Assembly: GCA_039922875.1 (NCBI GenBank)
Contig: JBDTDV010000053.1
Location: 1 to 25,869, forward strand
Source of the DNA: JBDTDV01 sp039922875
Lineage (GTDB): Bacteria; Actinomycetota; Actinomycetes; Actinomycetales; Microbacteriaceae
DNA: 25,869 bases
Reading direction: 5' to 3'
Shown here: positions 1 to 8,614 of the stretch, one piece after another
How the letters are laid out: each line of letters opens with the position of its first letter
How positions within the stretch are numbered: position 1 is the stretch's first letter
Made by a program: the position numbers and the translations under genes
The notes under the pieces: generated by a model
What the model saw: the letters and a program-made list of their open reading frames with translations, nothing else
Database searches by the model: none
What the model was told of the DNA's origin: nothing

Positions 1-432
1 ATGAAACGCGCGTTCAAGCTTCCCGGTGGTGACATCATCCCGTGGCTGGCCTTTTACAGCGCGAACATGATCATCTTCTGGGCCGGTTGGGATACCAACA
101 ACAAGCTGTTCATCACGGTTCTGATCGGATATGTCCTACTGGTGATCTTCCAACTCACCGGCGACCGCACGATCAAGCCGCCGCTGGACTTCCGGGTCAG
201 CGCGCCGTGGGTTCTCACCTACCTGGCGGCCATGGCGCTCTTCAGCTGGCTGATGGATCCGATCACGCATCCGGACCTGTTCGCCTGGGCGTTCGTCGTC
301 AATATTGTCATCACCGGAGTGGTGTACTGGCTCGCCATCCGATCACACCTTCCGAAGGACAGAATGATGGCATACATTCGCGATGCCGAACACGAGTCGG
401 AAGAAGAAGCGCGGACTCTCGGCGAGCCGTGA
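1..432 (+). CDS. APC-family amino acid permease, C-terminal fragment (5' end outside window)
   Basis: The 143 visible residues look like the C-terminal end of an amino acid/polyamine/organocation (APC) transporter, a secondary transporter of the cytoplasmic membrane. The opening residues KRAFKLPGGDIIPWLAF resemble the conserved internal stretch preceding the last transmembrane helices of this family. Four hydrophobic segments follow (about residues 12-29, 36-52, 68-85 and 93-112), then a charged, Glu-rich cytoplasmic tail. The ATG at base 1 is probably an internal methionine, since family members are usually 450-500 residues with about 12 helices; the rest of the gene would lie left of the window. 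The substrate cannot be told from this fragment. A separate small four-helix protein starting at base 1 is the alternative, but I consider it less likely. The 209 bases to the next start codon hold no gene and no convincing promoter or terminator that I can see. Confidence 0.72.
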   Translation: MKRAFKLPGGDIIPWLAFYSANMIIFWAGWDTNNKLFITVLIGYVLLVIFQLTGDRTIKPPLDFRVSAPWVLTYLAAMALFSWLMDPITHPDLFAWAFVVNIVITGVVYWLAIRSHLPKDRMMAYIRDAEHESEEEARTLGEP

Positions 433-641
433 GGCGCCTCGCTCGCGCTACACATTCCGCCATTGAATCGCGGTTCGACCGGTGATACCGTCAAAGACAC
501 GCCGTCCTCGACCCGAGGCTGGAGCACCTGCAGACTTTCGAAATTGGTCTGCATGATCTTTGCTGTCCCGGGCTTGAGGCCGTGACACACCTCGGACCTT
601 TTTCTCTGAACCGGGTCCGAGCCGACAGGAAAGAGTGTGTA

Positions 642-1856
642 ATGCCAGGAAACAAAGCAGTTGCGTTCAAGGGTGCCGGGAAAGTAGAAGTCGTTGACAT
701 CGACTACCCCACTTTCGAGTTGAAAGACGGGCCGGGCGTGGATCCGGCAAATATCGGCCGCAAGGTCCCGCACGGAGTCATCCTCAAAACCGTGGCGACG
801 AACATTTGCGGCTCGGACCAGCACATGGTCCGCGGCCGGACCACCGCTCCGATCGATCTGGTCCTGGGCCATGAGATCACTGGTGAAGTCGTCGAGGTCG
901 GTCCGGATGTGGAGTTCATCAAGGTCGGCGACATCGTCTCGGTCCCGTTCAACATTTCCTGCGGCCGATGCCGCAATTGCAAGGAGCGCAAGACCGGGGT
1001 GTGCATGAATGTCAACCCGGCCGGCTACGGGAGCGCCTTCGGTTACGTGGACATGGGCGGCTGGGTCGGCGGGCAGGCCGAATACGTGCTCGCCCCATAC
1101 GCCGACTGGAACCTCCTGAAATTCCCAGATCGGGATCAGGCGCTGGAGAAGATCATGGACCTCACCATGCTCTCCGACATTTTCCCAACGGGATTCCATG
1201 GCTGCGTTTCCGCCGGGGTCACCGTCGGTTCCACCGTCTACATCGCCGGGGCCGGCCCGGTCGGGCTGGCGGCGGCAACCAGCGCCCAGCTACTCGGAGC
1301 CTCGGCGGTCATCGTCGGCGACATGAACGGGGAGCGACTCGCGCAGGCCCGCAGCTTCGGCTGCGAGACCATCGATCTCACCCGGGGGGGGCCGGCCGAG
1401 CAGATCGAGCAGATTCTCGGAACACCCAGCGTAGACGCCGCCGTAGATGCCGTGGGCTTCGAGGCGCGGGGACACGGAGCGGGCGCGGGCGAGGCGCCGG
1501 CAACGGTGCTCAACTCTCTGATGGACATCACAAGTGCCGGAGGTGCGCTGGGAATCATCGGGCTCTACGTGACCGGTGACCCCGGCGCGGCCGATGAAGC
1601 TGCGAAGAAGGGCTCGCTCTCGCTGAGCCTGGGCACCGGCTGGGCGAAATCCCTCGCCTTCACGACCGGCCAATGCCCGGTGATGAAGTACCATCGCGGA
1701 CTGATGAATGCCATTTTGAGAGACAAGGTGCACATCGCCAGCAATGTGAACGGGCAGGCGATCCCGCTGGAGGAGGCGCCGAACGGCTACGCCGACTTCG
1801 ACTCCGGCACTTCGGTGAAGTACGTGTTGAACCCGAACGGGTACATCGCGGCATAA
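642..1856 (+). CDS. fdhA: Glutathione-independent formaldehyde dehydrogenase (Zn-dependent, NAD+)
   Basis: This is a 404-residue medium-chain zinc alcohol dehydrogenase of the Pseudomonas putida-type formaldehyde dehydrogenase family, which oxidises formaldehyde to formate with NAD+ without a thiol cofactor. Visible evidence: catalytic-zinc ligands Cys56 (NICGSDQH) and His77-Glu78 (GHE); the structural-zinc cysteines Cys107, Cys110, Cys113 and Cys121; a Rossmann nucleotide loop GAGPVG at about 203-208; and the long insertions (for example GYGSAFGYVDMGGWVGGQAEY) typical of this subgroup. I chose the ATG at 642 rather than the in-frame codon at 582 because AGGAAAGAG lies just upstream and the family begins with a short lead into KAVAFKGAGKVEV. 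The gene stands alone and is followed by a strong hairpin. Related aldehyde dismutases share the fold, so the exact aldehyde is inferred. The cytoplasmic location is also inferred. Confidence 0.9.
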   Translation: MPGNKAVAFKGAGKVEVVDIDYPTFELKDGPGVDPANIGRKVPHGVILKTVATNICGSDQHMVRGRTTAPIDLVLGHEITGEVVEVGPDVEFIKVGDIVSVPFNISCGRCRNCKERKTGVCMNVNPAGYGSAFGYVDMGGWVGGQAEYVLAPYADWNLLKFPDRDQALEKIMDLTMLSDIFPTGFHGCVSAGVTVGSTVYIAGAGPVGLAAATSAQLLGASAVIVGDMNGERLAQARSFGCETIDLTRGGPAEQIEQILGTPSVDAAVDAVGFEARGHGAGAGEAPATVLNSLMDITSAGGALGIIGLYVTGDPGAADEAAKKGSLSLSLGTGWAKSLAFTTGQCPVMKYHRGLMNAILRDKVHIASNVNGQAIPLEEAPNGYADFDSGTSVKYVLNPNGYIAA

Positions 1857-1863
1857 CCGACTC

Positions 1864-1898
1864 AGAGCCGGCCTTCCGATCGTGGGAGGGCCGGCTCT
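1864..1898. terminator. Probable bidirectional intrinsic terminator between fdhA and mfd
   Basis: AGAGCCGGCC at 1864-1873 pairs perfectly with GGCCGGCTCT at 1889-1898. The stem can extend four more pairs inward (one of them G-T) around a 7-base loop. It lies 7 bases after the fdhA stop and 36 bases beyond the mfd stop, exactly between two convergent genes. There is no clear T-tract on either side, as is common for terminators in high-GC actinobacteria. Confidence 0.7.
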
Positions 1899-1934
1899 GC
1901 TCGGTCCGGCAGAAACGGCGACAGCGTGGCGCGG

Positions 1935-4900
1935 CTATGACGCTGCGGCGCGCTGCGATGGGGCGGCGTCTGGGACGGCAGTGGGAGGGAAAATGGCGCT
2001 CAGCAGGCCAGTGGCCCACTGAATCAACTCGGTGTCGGCGATGGCCTCGCCCTCGCGCCGCGGCAACGGCACGGTTATCACATTGGTCTGAGCGAAATGC
2101 CGTGCACCCGGGTACATTCGCTGCAATCGGACCTGAACCGAATCGGCCAGATGCGCCGGTGCGATCCGCAGTTTGGATCCCATCGCGATCACCTCGCTCA
2201 GCCCGGCCTGCTGGGCCAGTTGGCGCAGCCGGGATACCGCAATCAGGTTCTGCACATGGGCCGGTGGCTCCCCGTAGCGGTCGACGAGTTCCTCCAGCAC
2301 GAGGTCGATCTGGCCGGGCGGCGCTGCCGGCGCGCTGGCGGTGGAAAGCTTCTGGTATGCCTCCAGTCGCAGCCGTTCGCTGTCGACATAATCCTCCGGA
2401 ATGTGCGCGTCCACGGGAAGCTCCAGCCGCAGTTCGGTCTGTCCTTCCGCGACCTCACCGCGGAATGCATTGACCGCCTCGCCGATCATCCGCAAATACA
2501 GATCGAAGCCGACCCCGGCGATATGGCCGGCTTGTTCGCCGCCGAGGAGATTGCCGGCGCCCCGGATTTCCAGGTCCTTGAGCGCAACCTGCATGCCACT
2601 GCCGAGCTCATTGTTGGCCGCGATGGTGGAGAGCCGGTCGTGCGCCATCTCGGAAAGCGGCTTGTTGTGATCGTAGAGGAAGTAGGCATACGCGCGCTCA
2701 TGGCCGCGGCCGACGCGGCCGCGCAGCTGATGCAGCTGGCTGAGCCCGTACTTGTCGGCCCGGTCGATGATGATCGTGTTCGCGTTGGCGATGTCCAGAC
2801 CGGTTTCGATAATGGTTGTGCAGACCAGAACATCGAACTTGCGTTCCCAGAAGTCGACCACCACCTGCTCGAGAACATGCTCGGGCAATTTGCCGTGCGC
2901 CACTGCGATCCGTGCCTCAGGCACAAGCTCGGCCAGCGCAGCGGCCGCCCGGTTGATGCTCGACACGCGGTTGTGAACGAAGAAAATCTGGCCCTCCCGG
3001 AGCAGTTCCCTGCGGATCGCCGCGCCGACCTGGCGCTCCGAATACGGTCCGACAAAGGTGAGGATCGGATGCCGGTCTTCCGGCGGCGTCGCAAGCGTGG
3101 ACATCTCTCGGATGCCGGTCACGGCCATTTCCAGGGTCCTCGGGATAGGCGTGGCGCTCATCGCAAGGATGTCGACGTTCGTCTTCAGCTTCTTCAGGGC
3201 ATCCTTGTGCTCGACCCCGAAGCGCTGTTCCTCGTCGATGACGACCAGTCCGAGATCCTTGAACTGCACGGACTCGGACAGGATGCGGTGGGTTCCGATG
3301 ACGACGTCGACGGTGCCGTCCAGCAGCCCGCGCAACGTCTCGCGCACCTCTTTGTCGGTCTGGAACCGGGACAGCGCCCGCAAATGGATCGGGAATCCGG
3401 CGAATCGCTCTGCGAAGGTTTCGATGTGCTGGCGAACCAGAAGCGTTGTCGGCACCAGAATTGCGACCTGCTTGCCGTCTTGCACAGCCTTGAAGGCGGC
3501 ACGCACGGCGACCTCGGTCTTGCCGAATCCGACGTCGCCGGAGAGCAGCCGGTCCATCGGGATCGGCCGCTCCATGTCGGCCTTGACCTCCTCGATGGTC
3601 TGCAACTGGTCGGGAGTTTCCACGAAGGGGAAGGCCTCCTCGAGCTCGCGCTGCCACGGCGTGTCTGGCCCGAACGCGTACCCCTTGCTGGACATCCGGG
3701 CCGAATAGAGTTTGACCAGTTCGACGGCGATGTCGCGCACCGCATGACGGGCTCGACTCTTGGTCGCCGACCAGTCGCTGCCGCCCATCTTGCTCAGCGC
3801 GGGCGCCTCCCCGCCCACATAGCGACTGAGCAGGTCGAGCTGATCGGTGGGCACATAGAGTTTGTCGCCCGGATAGCCGCGCTTGGATGGCGCGTACTCG
3901 AGCAACAGATACTCGCGGGTGGATTTCACCGGATTACGGCCGCCGGAGGATACCTCTCGCTGGGTGAGCTCGAGGAACTTTCCGATGCCGTGGCTGACGT
4001 GCACCACATAATCGCCAGGCTTCAATTGCAGCGGGTCGACAACGTTCTTCCGACGGCTGGCCAGGCGTTTGACCTGCCGGGAGTCGTAGCCGGCGGTCCG
4101 GCCGTAGAACTCGCCCTCGTTGAGCACCGACAACCGTCTCTCGGGGAGCTCGAATCCATGATCAACCGAGGCCTGCACCAGATACGCGATGCCCGGTTCC
4201 GGCTCCGCCGGGAAATCGGCGGTGATCCGAGCCGGAAGTTCGCGCTCGGCCAGCACGCCTGCCGCGCGCTCGATGAGCCCGATTCCGGCTGCCACGATCG
4301 CAACCGACCAGTGCTCGGCCAGCCGAGCCGCGACATGGTCCACGGCTCCGGTGATGTTGCCTTGAAAACTCGGCACGGCATCCGCGTCGATACGCACATA
4401 GCTGCTGTCGGCCTGCTCGCCGGAGTCAAAGGCGCTGAGCGTCCACCACGGGTGAGTCTGAACAGCCTCATGCAGGTCACCGAGGGTCATGAACTCGCCT
4501 GAAGCGAGATCGATGGGGGCTTCGGCTCCGACGGTCGCCGCGTGCCATGCCGCGATCAGGAATTCCCGGTTGGTCTCCGCCAGGCTGATCGCCCGCGCCG
4601 CCACCCGTTCCGGAGCGACGACGGCGATTGGGGCACCCTCCGGCAGGTAGTGCGTCATCGGCACCAGTTTGTCCACCAGCGCCGGGGCCAGCGACTCCAT
4701 ACCGTCGACGGGGATCCCCTCGGCGATCTTGGCGAGCATCTCGCCCAGGCTCGGAAACTCGTGTTGCATCTCACGGGCTCGTTGCCGCACCGCCGGGCTG
4801 AGCAGCAGTTCGCGGCTCGGCGGCAGCGACACCGAGTCGACCGGCTCGGGCAGTGAGCGCTGGTCGGCGACCTGGAACGCACGAATCTGGTCGACCTCGT

Positions 4901-5528
4901 CTCCGAAGAACTCGACCCGGTGCGGATGCTCGGCGACCGGCGAGAACACGTCGAGGATTCCGCCGCGCACGGCGAACTCGCCGCGCCGGGTGACCATGTC
5001 GACCCGGACGTACGCCAAATCGACCAGCCGTGCGGCCAGGGCGGTGAGGTCATTGCCCCGGCCGCCGACGACCAGATCGACCGGCTCGTAGTCGGTCAGG
5101 TTGTCCGCGATCGGTTGCAGCGCGGCTCGCACCGAGGTGATCACGATGATCGGATGCCGTGAGCCGGCGTCCGCGCGCTGCCAGGCCTGCAGTCGGCGCA
5201 ACGCGCTCAGCCGTTTGCCGACGATCTCGGCGCTCGGACTCAGTCGCTCGTGCGGAAGGGTCTCCCAGGCGGGGTAGTCCAAAAGCTCCGCCTCGGGGCA
5301 AACCCCGGCCAGGGTGGCCCGCAGACTCTCCGACTCACGCCCGGTCGCGGTGACCACCATAATTGCCTGCGGAAGATCGTTGCGCCCGCGCTGGGCGAGT
5401 AGACCGGCCAGTAACGGCGCCCGCAACCCGTCGGTGAGCGAAAAATCAGCGTCTCGACCGGCGTAAGCCAGGGCAGCATCGAACGTGGAGGCGCGCGAAA
5501 GCGCCGCGATTAAGCCCTGAAGGATCAC
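1935..5528 (-). CDS. mfd: Transcription-repair coupling factor Mfd
   Basis: A 1197-residue cytoplasmic DNA translocase that removes RNA polymerase stalled at lesions and recruits UvrA. Domains in order: an N-terminal UvrB-like region (about 1-350) containing motifs such as DYPAWETLPHER and RRGEFAVRGGILDVF; an RNA-polymerase-interacting CarD-like domain (about 500-575, PGDYVVHVSHGIGKF); a superfamily 2 helicase core with Walker A GDVGFGKT at 664-671 and DEEQ at about 765-768; the TRG region with GRVGRG; and a C-terminal domain. Length fits actinobacterial Mfd. The start codon read here is GTG at 5526-5528, giving MILQGLIAAL, which matches the usual beginning of the family. No strong ribosome-binding site is visible. 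It lies 9 bases after the MOSC gene stop, so it is probably the last gene of the leftward L25-pth-hydrolase-MOSC-mfd run. Confidence 0.97.
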   Translation of the reverse strand: MILQGLIAALSRASTFDAALAYAGRDADFSLTDGLRAPLLAGLLAQRGRNDLPQAIMVVTATGRESESLRATLAGVCPEAELLDYPAWETLPHERLSPSAEIVGKRLSALRRLQAWQRADAGSRHPIIVITSVRAALQPIADNLTDYEPVDLVVGGRGNDLTALAARLVDLAYVRVDMVTRRGEFAVRGGILDVFSPVAEHPHRVEFFGDEVDQIRAFQVADQRSLPEPVDSVSLPPSRELLLSPAVRQRAREMQHEFPSLGEMLAKIAEGIPVDGMESLAPALVDKLVPMTHYLPEGAPIAVVAPERVAARAISLAETNREFLIAAWHAATVGAEAPIDLASGEFMTLGDLHEAVQTHPWWTLSAFDSGEQADSSYVRIDADAVPSFQGNITGAVDHVAARLAEHWSVAIVAAGIGLIERAAGVLAERELPARITADFPAEPEPGIAYLVQASVDHGFELPERRLSVLNEGEFYGRTAGYDSRQVKRLASRRKNVVDPLQLKPGDYVVHVSHGIGKFLELTQREVSSGGRNPVKSTREYLLLEYAPSKRGYPGDKLYVPTDQLDLLSRYVGGEAPALSKMGGSDWSATKSRARHAVRDIAVELVKLYSARMSSKGYAFGPDTPWQRELEEAFPFVETPDQLQTIEEVKADMERPIPMDRLLSGDVGFGKTEVAVRAAFKAVQDGKQVAILVPTTLLVRQHIETFAERFAGFPIHLRALSRFQTDKEVRETLRGLLDGTVDVVIGTHRILSESVQFKDLGLVVIDEEQRFGVEHKDALKKLKTNVDILAMSATPIPRTLEMAVTGIREMSTLATPPEDRHPILTFVGPYSERQVGAAIRRELLREGQIFFVHNRVSSINRAAAALAELVPEARIAVAHGKLPEHVLEQVVVDFWERKFDVLVCTTIIETGLDIANANTIIIDRADKYGLSQLHQLRGRVGRGHERAYAYFLYDHNKPLSEMAHDRLSTIAANNELGSGMQVALKDLEIRGAGNLLGGEQAGHIAGVGFDLYLRMIGEAVNAFRGEVAEGQTELRLELPVDAHIPEDYVDSERLRLEAYQKLSTASAPAAPPGQIDLVLEELVDRYGEPPAHVQNLIAVSRLRQLAQQAGLSEVIAMGSKLRIAPAHLADSVQVRLQRMYPGARHFAQTNVITVPLPRREGEAIADTELIQWATGLLSAIFPPTAVPDAAPSQRAAAS

Positions 5529-5537
5529 CGGACAAGT

Positions 5538-6392
5538 CTACGCGAGGCTGCCGACACTCGCCTGGGCGCTGACCGGGTCGCCCACCGCGACGACGCCGGA
5601 ACCAAGCGGCGCGATTCTGATCCCGAACCAGGTTTTACGATCCCAACGTCGGTGTCTGGCCAGTGTCCTGGTGGGTTCCTTGCCACCGACCAGGGTTACC
5701 GGATCGAGGGTCGGCATCATGCAGCGATCGCACACCATCGTTTTGCGGAAGGAAACCTCTCCGATTTGCAGCACGGACCAGGCATCTTCGGCAAACGGTT
5801 CGGTACCGTCGATAACGATGTTCGGCCGAAACCGGACCACATCCAGCGGGCCCGGTCGCCTGCCGTCGTGGTCGAGGCCCGGCTGCTGGGAACCTTCGGC
5901 GATCCAGGCGTCGAGTTGCCCAAGCGAGGCTTCGCTGACCAGCAGCAGCGGGCCCGCATCGGCCAACGACAGCGCGTCCCCGGGCAGCCCGCCCCGGTCG
6001 GCGGCGATGGGTCTGGCTCGCGGGTCGTCCTGCCAGATCAGACGCACCGGGCGGCCGACCCGAGCGGAGAGCCAGGAATCGGCATCGGCGCCGGCCGGGC
6101 GGGCAAAGCCCTGGCGGGGATGGCTCACCGGTATCAAAGCGCTATCGATCGGGGCGGCCACCTCGATGACCGACCCGTCGCGCCCGGTGATCCGAACCGC
6201 GCCGCCGTCGACGGGTTCTGCGGTCAAGCTCAGCAGCCCGTGCAACTCGCGGGCCGTGATGTTCGTACCGGATGGATCCACCACCGCCCAGCGCCGGTCG
6301 CCGGCCAGCCCCCACGGCTCGACCTCGGCCGCTGTGACGGCCACCCCGCCAAGCGACTTCACCGGGTAGATCCGCACCGCGATTACGCGCAT
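5538..6392 (-). CDS. MOSC domain-containing protein (YcbX/mARC-like)
   Basis: A 284-residue protein with an N-terminal MOSC beta-barrel domain (VRIYPVKSLGGV at 7-18, then GLAGDRRWAVVD) followed by a MOSC domain. It has the conserved cysteine pair CDRCMMPTLDP (Cys221 and Cys224), the place where mARC/YcbX proteins bind the molybdenum cofactor, and a downstream RxxLARHRRWD region typical of the group. By family, the likely role is reduction of N-hydroxylated compounds using Moco, with an electron donor that is not encoded nearby. I place the start at the ATG at 6390-6392 rather than the TTG nine bases upstream, because that ATG forms a TGATG overlap with the stop of the upstream hydrolase, which suggests translational coupling. 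No ferredoxin domain is fused. The physiological substrate is unknown. Confidence 0.85.
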   Translation of the reverse strand: MRVIAVRIYPVKSLGGVAVTAAEVEPWGLAGDRRWAVVDPSGTNITARELHGLLSLTAEPVDGGAVRITGRDGSVIEVAAPIDSALIPVSHPRQGFARPAGADADSWLSARVGRPVRLIWQDDPRARPIAADRGGLPGDALSLADAGPLLLVSEASLGQLDAWIAEGSQQPGLDHDGRRPGPLDVVRFRPNIVIDGTEPFAEDAWSVLQIGEVSFRKTMVCDRCMMPTLDPVTLVGGKEPTRTLARHRRWDRKTWFGIRIAPLGSGVVAVGDPVSAQASVGSLA

Positions 6393-7096
6393 CAGACCCA
6401 ACCATCCAGAGACTGCATGAACGCGTCGAAGTCGTCCCGATCGAGGGTATGACTGGTGCCGGCGACGACCCGGACGACGAAGCCGGTCTCGGTAAGATGT
6501 TGGGCCAATTCGGTATCCACCAGTGAGGAGTTCTCAGCCAACACGACGAGGGATGGCACCTCCATGCTCGTCGGTGCGCGCAGACCACCCTTGGCCAGCA
6601 GCAGCGGGAACATCCTCCGATCGAACTGACCGAAGCTCTCCGCCTCGATCTCGACGTCCTCGGCATCCCAGCGCGGATTGCGTGACGCGATCTGCTCAGC
6701 CGTCGATTTCAGCAGTCTGCGCTCGGCCGCTGGCGCCATCCGACGTTGCAACCAGGTCAACTTCGGCGACGAGAACGCCGGGTCGAGGTATACCGCCCGT
6801 TTCGGCTGCAGGACGGGCGCGGCCAGATTGATGGTCAGGCCACCGAGAGAATGTCCCAAGACCAGTTCCGGTTGCGCCGGAACCGATTCGATCAGGGAAT
6901 CGACCAGCAGCGGGACGGAGTACCGTTTCGCCCGTGCGCTCTGGCCGTGTCCGGGAAGGTCGACGGCCACCACGTGGTAGCCACGCTCCACGAGCACCGG
7001 CGTGAGCCTGCGCCAATACCGGGAGTCGGACATCATCCCGTGCACGAGCACCGCATAGCGATCGCCCGATCCTCTTTCCCGGGTAAACAGCTTCAT
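6392..7096 (-). CDS. Alpha/beta hydrolase
   Basis: A 234-residue alpha/beta-hydrolase-fold protein. The oxyanion motif HGMMSD lies at 19-24, the DLPGHGQS turn at 46-53, the nucleophile elbow GHSLGG at 81-86 with Ser83 as nucleophile, and the catalytic His is most likely His216 (GTSHTLD). The acid is less certain: Glu188 (VVLAENS) or Asp194 stands where the usual Asp is found. There is no signal peptide, so it is probably cytoplasmic. The substrate cannot be deduced; esterase or lipase-like families share these motifs. The ATG at 7094-7096 lies 9 bases after the pth stop, and its stop overlaps the MOSC start, so it belongs to the same leftward transcript. Confidence 0.85.
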   Translation of the reverse strand: MKLFTRERGSGDRYAVLVHGMMSDSRYWRRLTPVLVERGYHVVAVDLPGHGQSARAKRYSVPLLVDSLIESVPAQPELVLGHSLGGLTINLAAPVLQPKRAVYLDPAFSSPKLTWLQRRMAPAAERRLLKSTAEQIASRNPRWDAEDVEIEAESFGQFDRRMFPLLLAKGGLRAPTSMEVPSLVVLAENSSLVDTELAQHLTETGFVVRVVAGTSHTLDRDDFDAFMQSLDGWV

Positions 7097-7105
7097 CCGT
7101 GACGC

Positions 7106-7693
7106 CTACTTGGTGCTCGTGTGGAACCGGAGTTGGGCGGCGGTGAGCGAGTCGGCTGTAATCAGTTCGACGGCATCGGCCGCATCGGCCAGCAGGTTGG
7201 CCAGGGTCGCCCGCTCAGCCGAGGTGAAATCGTGCAGCACGAAGTCGGCTGCCGGTTGTCGCCCCGGCGGCCTGCCGATGCCAACCCGGACTCGGGTGAA
7301 GTCGCCGGTGCCGACTGAGGCGATAACATCTCGCACGCCGTTGTGGCCGCCGTGCCCGCCGCCGAACTTGAGTTTGAGCGAATCGAACGGAATGTCGAGT
7401 TCGTCATGAACAACGATCAGCCGGTCCGGCCCCAGCGAATAGAACCGAAGTGCCGCCGCGATCGGACCACCGGAGACGTTCATGAACGAGTTCGGCTTGA
7501 CCAGAATGAGCCTCGTGCCGCCTGGCCCGGTCCGCCCCTGGGCAACCGCGGCATTTGACTTGTGGTTCTTGAAACTCGCCGAGATCCGGTCGGCGAGCTC
7601 GGCCAACACCATCTGGCCGACGTTGTGCCGATTTCCGGCATAGCCGGGCCCGGGGTTCCCGAGCCCGGCTACCAGCCAGGTGTCATCGTCCAT
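7106..7693 (-). CDS. pth: Peptidyl-tRNA hydrolase
   Basis: A 195-residue bacterial-type Pth that frees tRNA from peptidyl-tRNA released by stalled ribosomes. Family signatures: WLVAGLGNPGPGYAGNRHNVG with catalytic His23, KPNSFMNVSG with Asn72, HDELDIP with Asp97, and the GGGHGGHNG loop. I chose the ATG at 7691-7693 because the protein then starts four residues before the conserved LVAGLGNPG strand; the longer frame would add 28 basic residues overlapping the L25 gene. No clear ribosome-binding site precedes it, and only 13 bases separate it from the L25 stop, so coupling to the upstream gene is likely. The L25-pth pair is a common conserved order in bacteria. Confidence 0.96.
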   Translation of the reverse strand: MDDDTWLVAGLGNPGPGYAGNRHNVGQMVLAELADRISASFKNHKSNAAVAQGRTGPGGTRLILVKPNSFMNVSGGPIAAALRFYSLGPDRLIVVHDELDIPFDSLKLKFGGGHGGHNGVRDVIASVGTGDFTRVRVGIGRPPGRQPAADFVLHDFTSAERATLANLLADAADAVELITADSLTAAQLRFHTSTK

Positions 7694-7706
7694 TGTTGCG
7701 CTGGCG

Positions 7707-8330
7707 CTATTCCGCGGCACCCTCTGCGGCTTCGGCGCCCTCTGCCGCCTCGGTGGCTTCGGTGACGGGCTCCTCACCCAGGTCCTGAACGATCGGCACC
7801 GTGACCGAAACGACGAGAGTCTCCGGCTCGGTCAGGAGCACTGCGCCTTCGGGAAGCTCGATGTCCTTGGCGTAGACGTGTTCGCCTGCCGTGCGATCGG
7901 TCACATCCACGCGGACGTTCTCCGGGATGCTGATCGCCGGCGCCTCGACCAGGATCGTCTTCGCGTCGAGCTCGGTGACCATGCCGGCGGCGGGCTCGCC
8001 GATGATGTGCACCGCGATGTCAACGCGGACTCGCTCGCCCTTGCGGACTACGAGAAGGTCGAGGTGCTCGATTATCTGGCGCACCGGGTCCTTCTGCACG
8101 TCCTTGACCAGCGCGGTGTGTGTGGTGCCGTCGATATCCAGCTCGAGGACGGCGTTCGCCTTGCGCAATAGCAGGCCGATCTGGTGGGCCGGCAAGGTGA
8201 CGTGCACCGGCTCGGTGCCGTGCCCGTATAGTACGGCGGGAATCTTGCCGACGGCGCGGATCTTGCGCGCGGCGCCCTTGCCAAACTGGTCGCGGACCTC
8301 CGCGAGGACCTTGTTGCTGTCGTCAGCCAT
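7707..8330 (-). CDS. rplY: 50S ribosomal protein L25 / general stress protein Ctc
   Basis: A 207-residue protein of the long L25/TL5/CTC type, which binds 5S rRNA in the large subunit. The N-terminal 5S-binding domain spans about 1-90 (FGKGAARKIRAVGKIPAVLYG, then HVTLPAHQIGLLLRKANAVLELDI), followed by the second beta-rich domain (about 95-180) and an Ala/Glu-rich acidic tail. The start at 8328-8330 is preceded by AAGGAG with 5-base spacing. It is the first gene of the leftward housekeeping run, and its promoter should lie in the 284-base divergent region shared with gnd. I could not identify convincing -35/-10 elements there. Confidence 0.95.
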   Translation of the reverse strand: MADDSNKVLAEVRDQFGKGAARKIRAVGKIPAVLYGHGTEPVHVTLPAHQIGLLLRKANAVLELDIDGTTHTALVKDVQKDPVRQIIEHLDLLVVRKGERVRVDIAVHIIGEPAAGMVTELDAKTILVEAPAISIPENVRVDVTDRTAGEHVYAKDIELPEGAVLLTEPETLVVSVTVPIVQDLGEEPVTEATEAAEGAEAAEGAAE

Positions 8331-8614
8331 TGTTACTCCTTCGCGAGCGCATCGGCCCGCATTGTTTGCCCAGGTGGCCGCGAGGCCCGTGAGAGGTATG
8401 GATGGTGTTCAACTCGAACGCATCAAGCGTGAGGAAAGACTTGCGGAAGCCTGCTCCACCGCGTCGATAACGGATGCTGTCCCCGAGTATTCGGGTCTGG
8501 CATCCCTCGCCGAAGTTCAGTGGCTCAGTTTACATGGCTTTCAGGACCGGCACCGACGATATTCTTAAGGTCGAGCTTTCAGACACCGTCCCGTCCCCTT
8601 CTCAAGGAGCAGTC

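Noticed and set aside
2097..4502. 801-codon open frame opposite mfd
   Set aside because: Long antisense frames are expected opposite high-GC genes with biased third positions; mfd is unmistakable on the other strand.
8331..8614. Promoter candidates (TTGCGG, TTTACA) between L25 and gnd
   Set aside because: No -10 element at an acceptable spacing on either strand; a promoter must exist here but I cannot place it.
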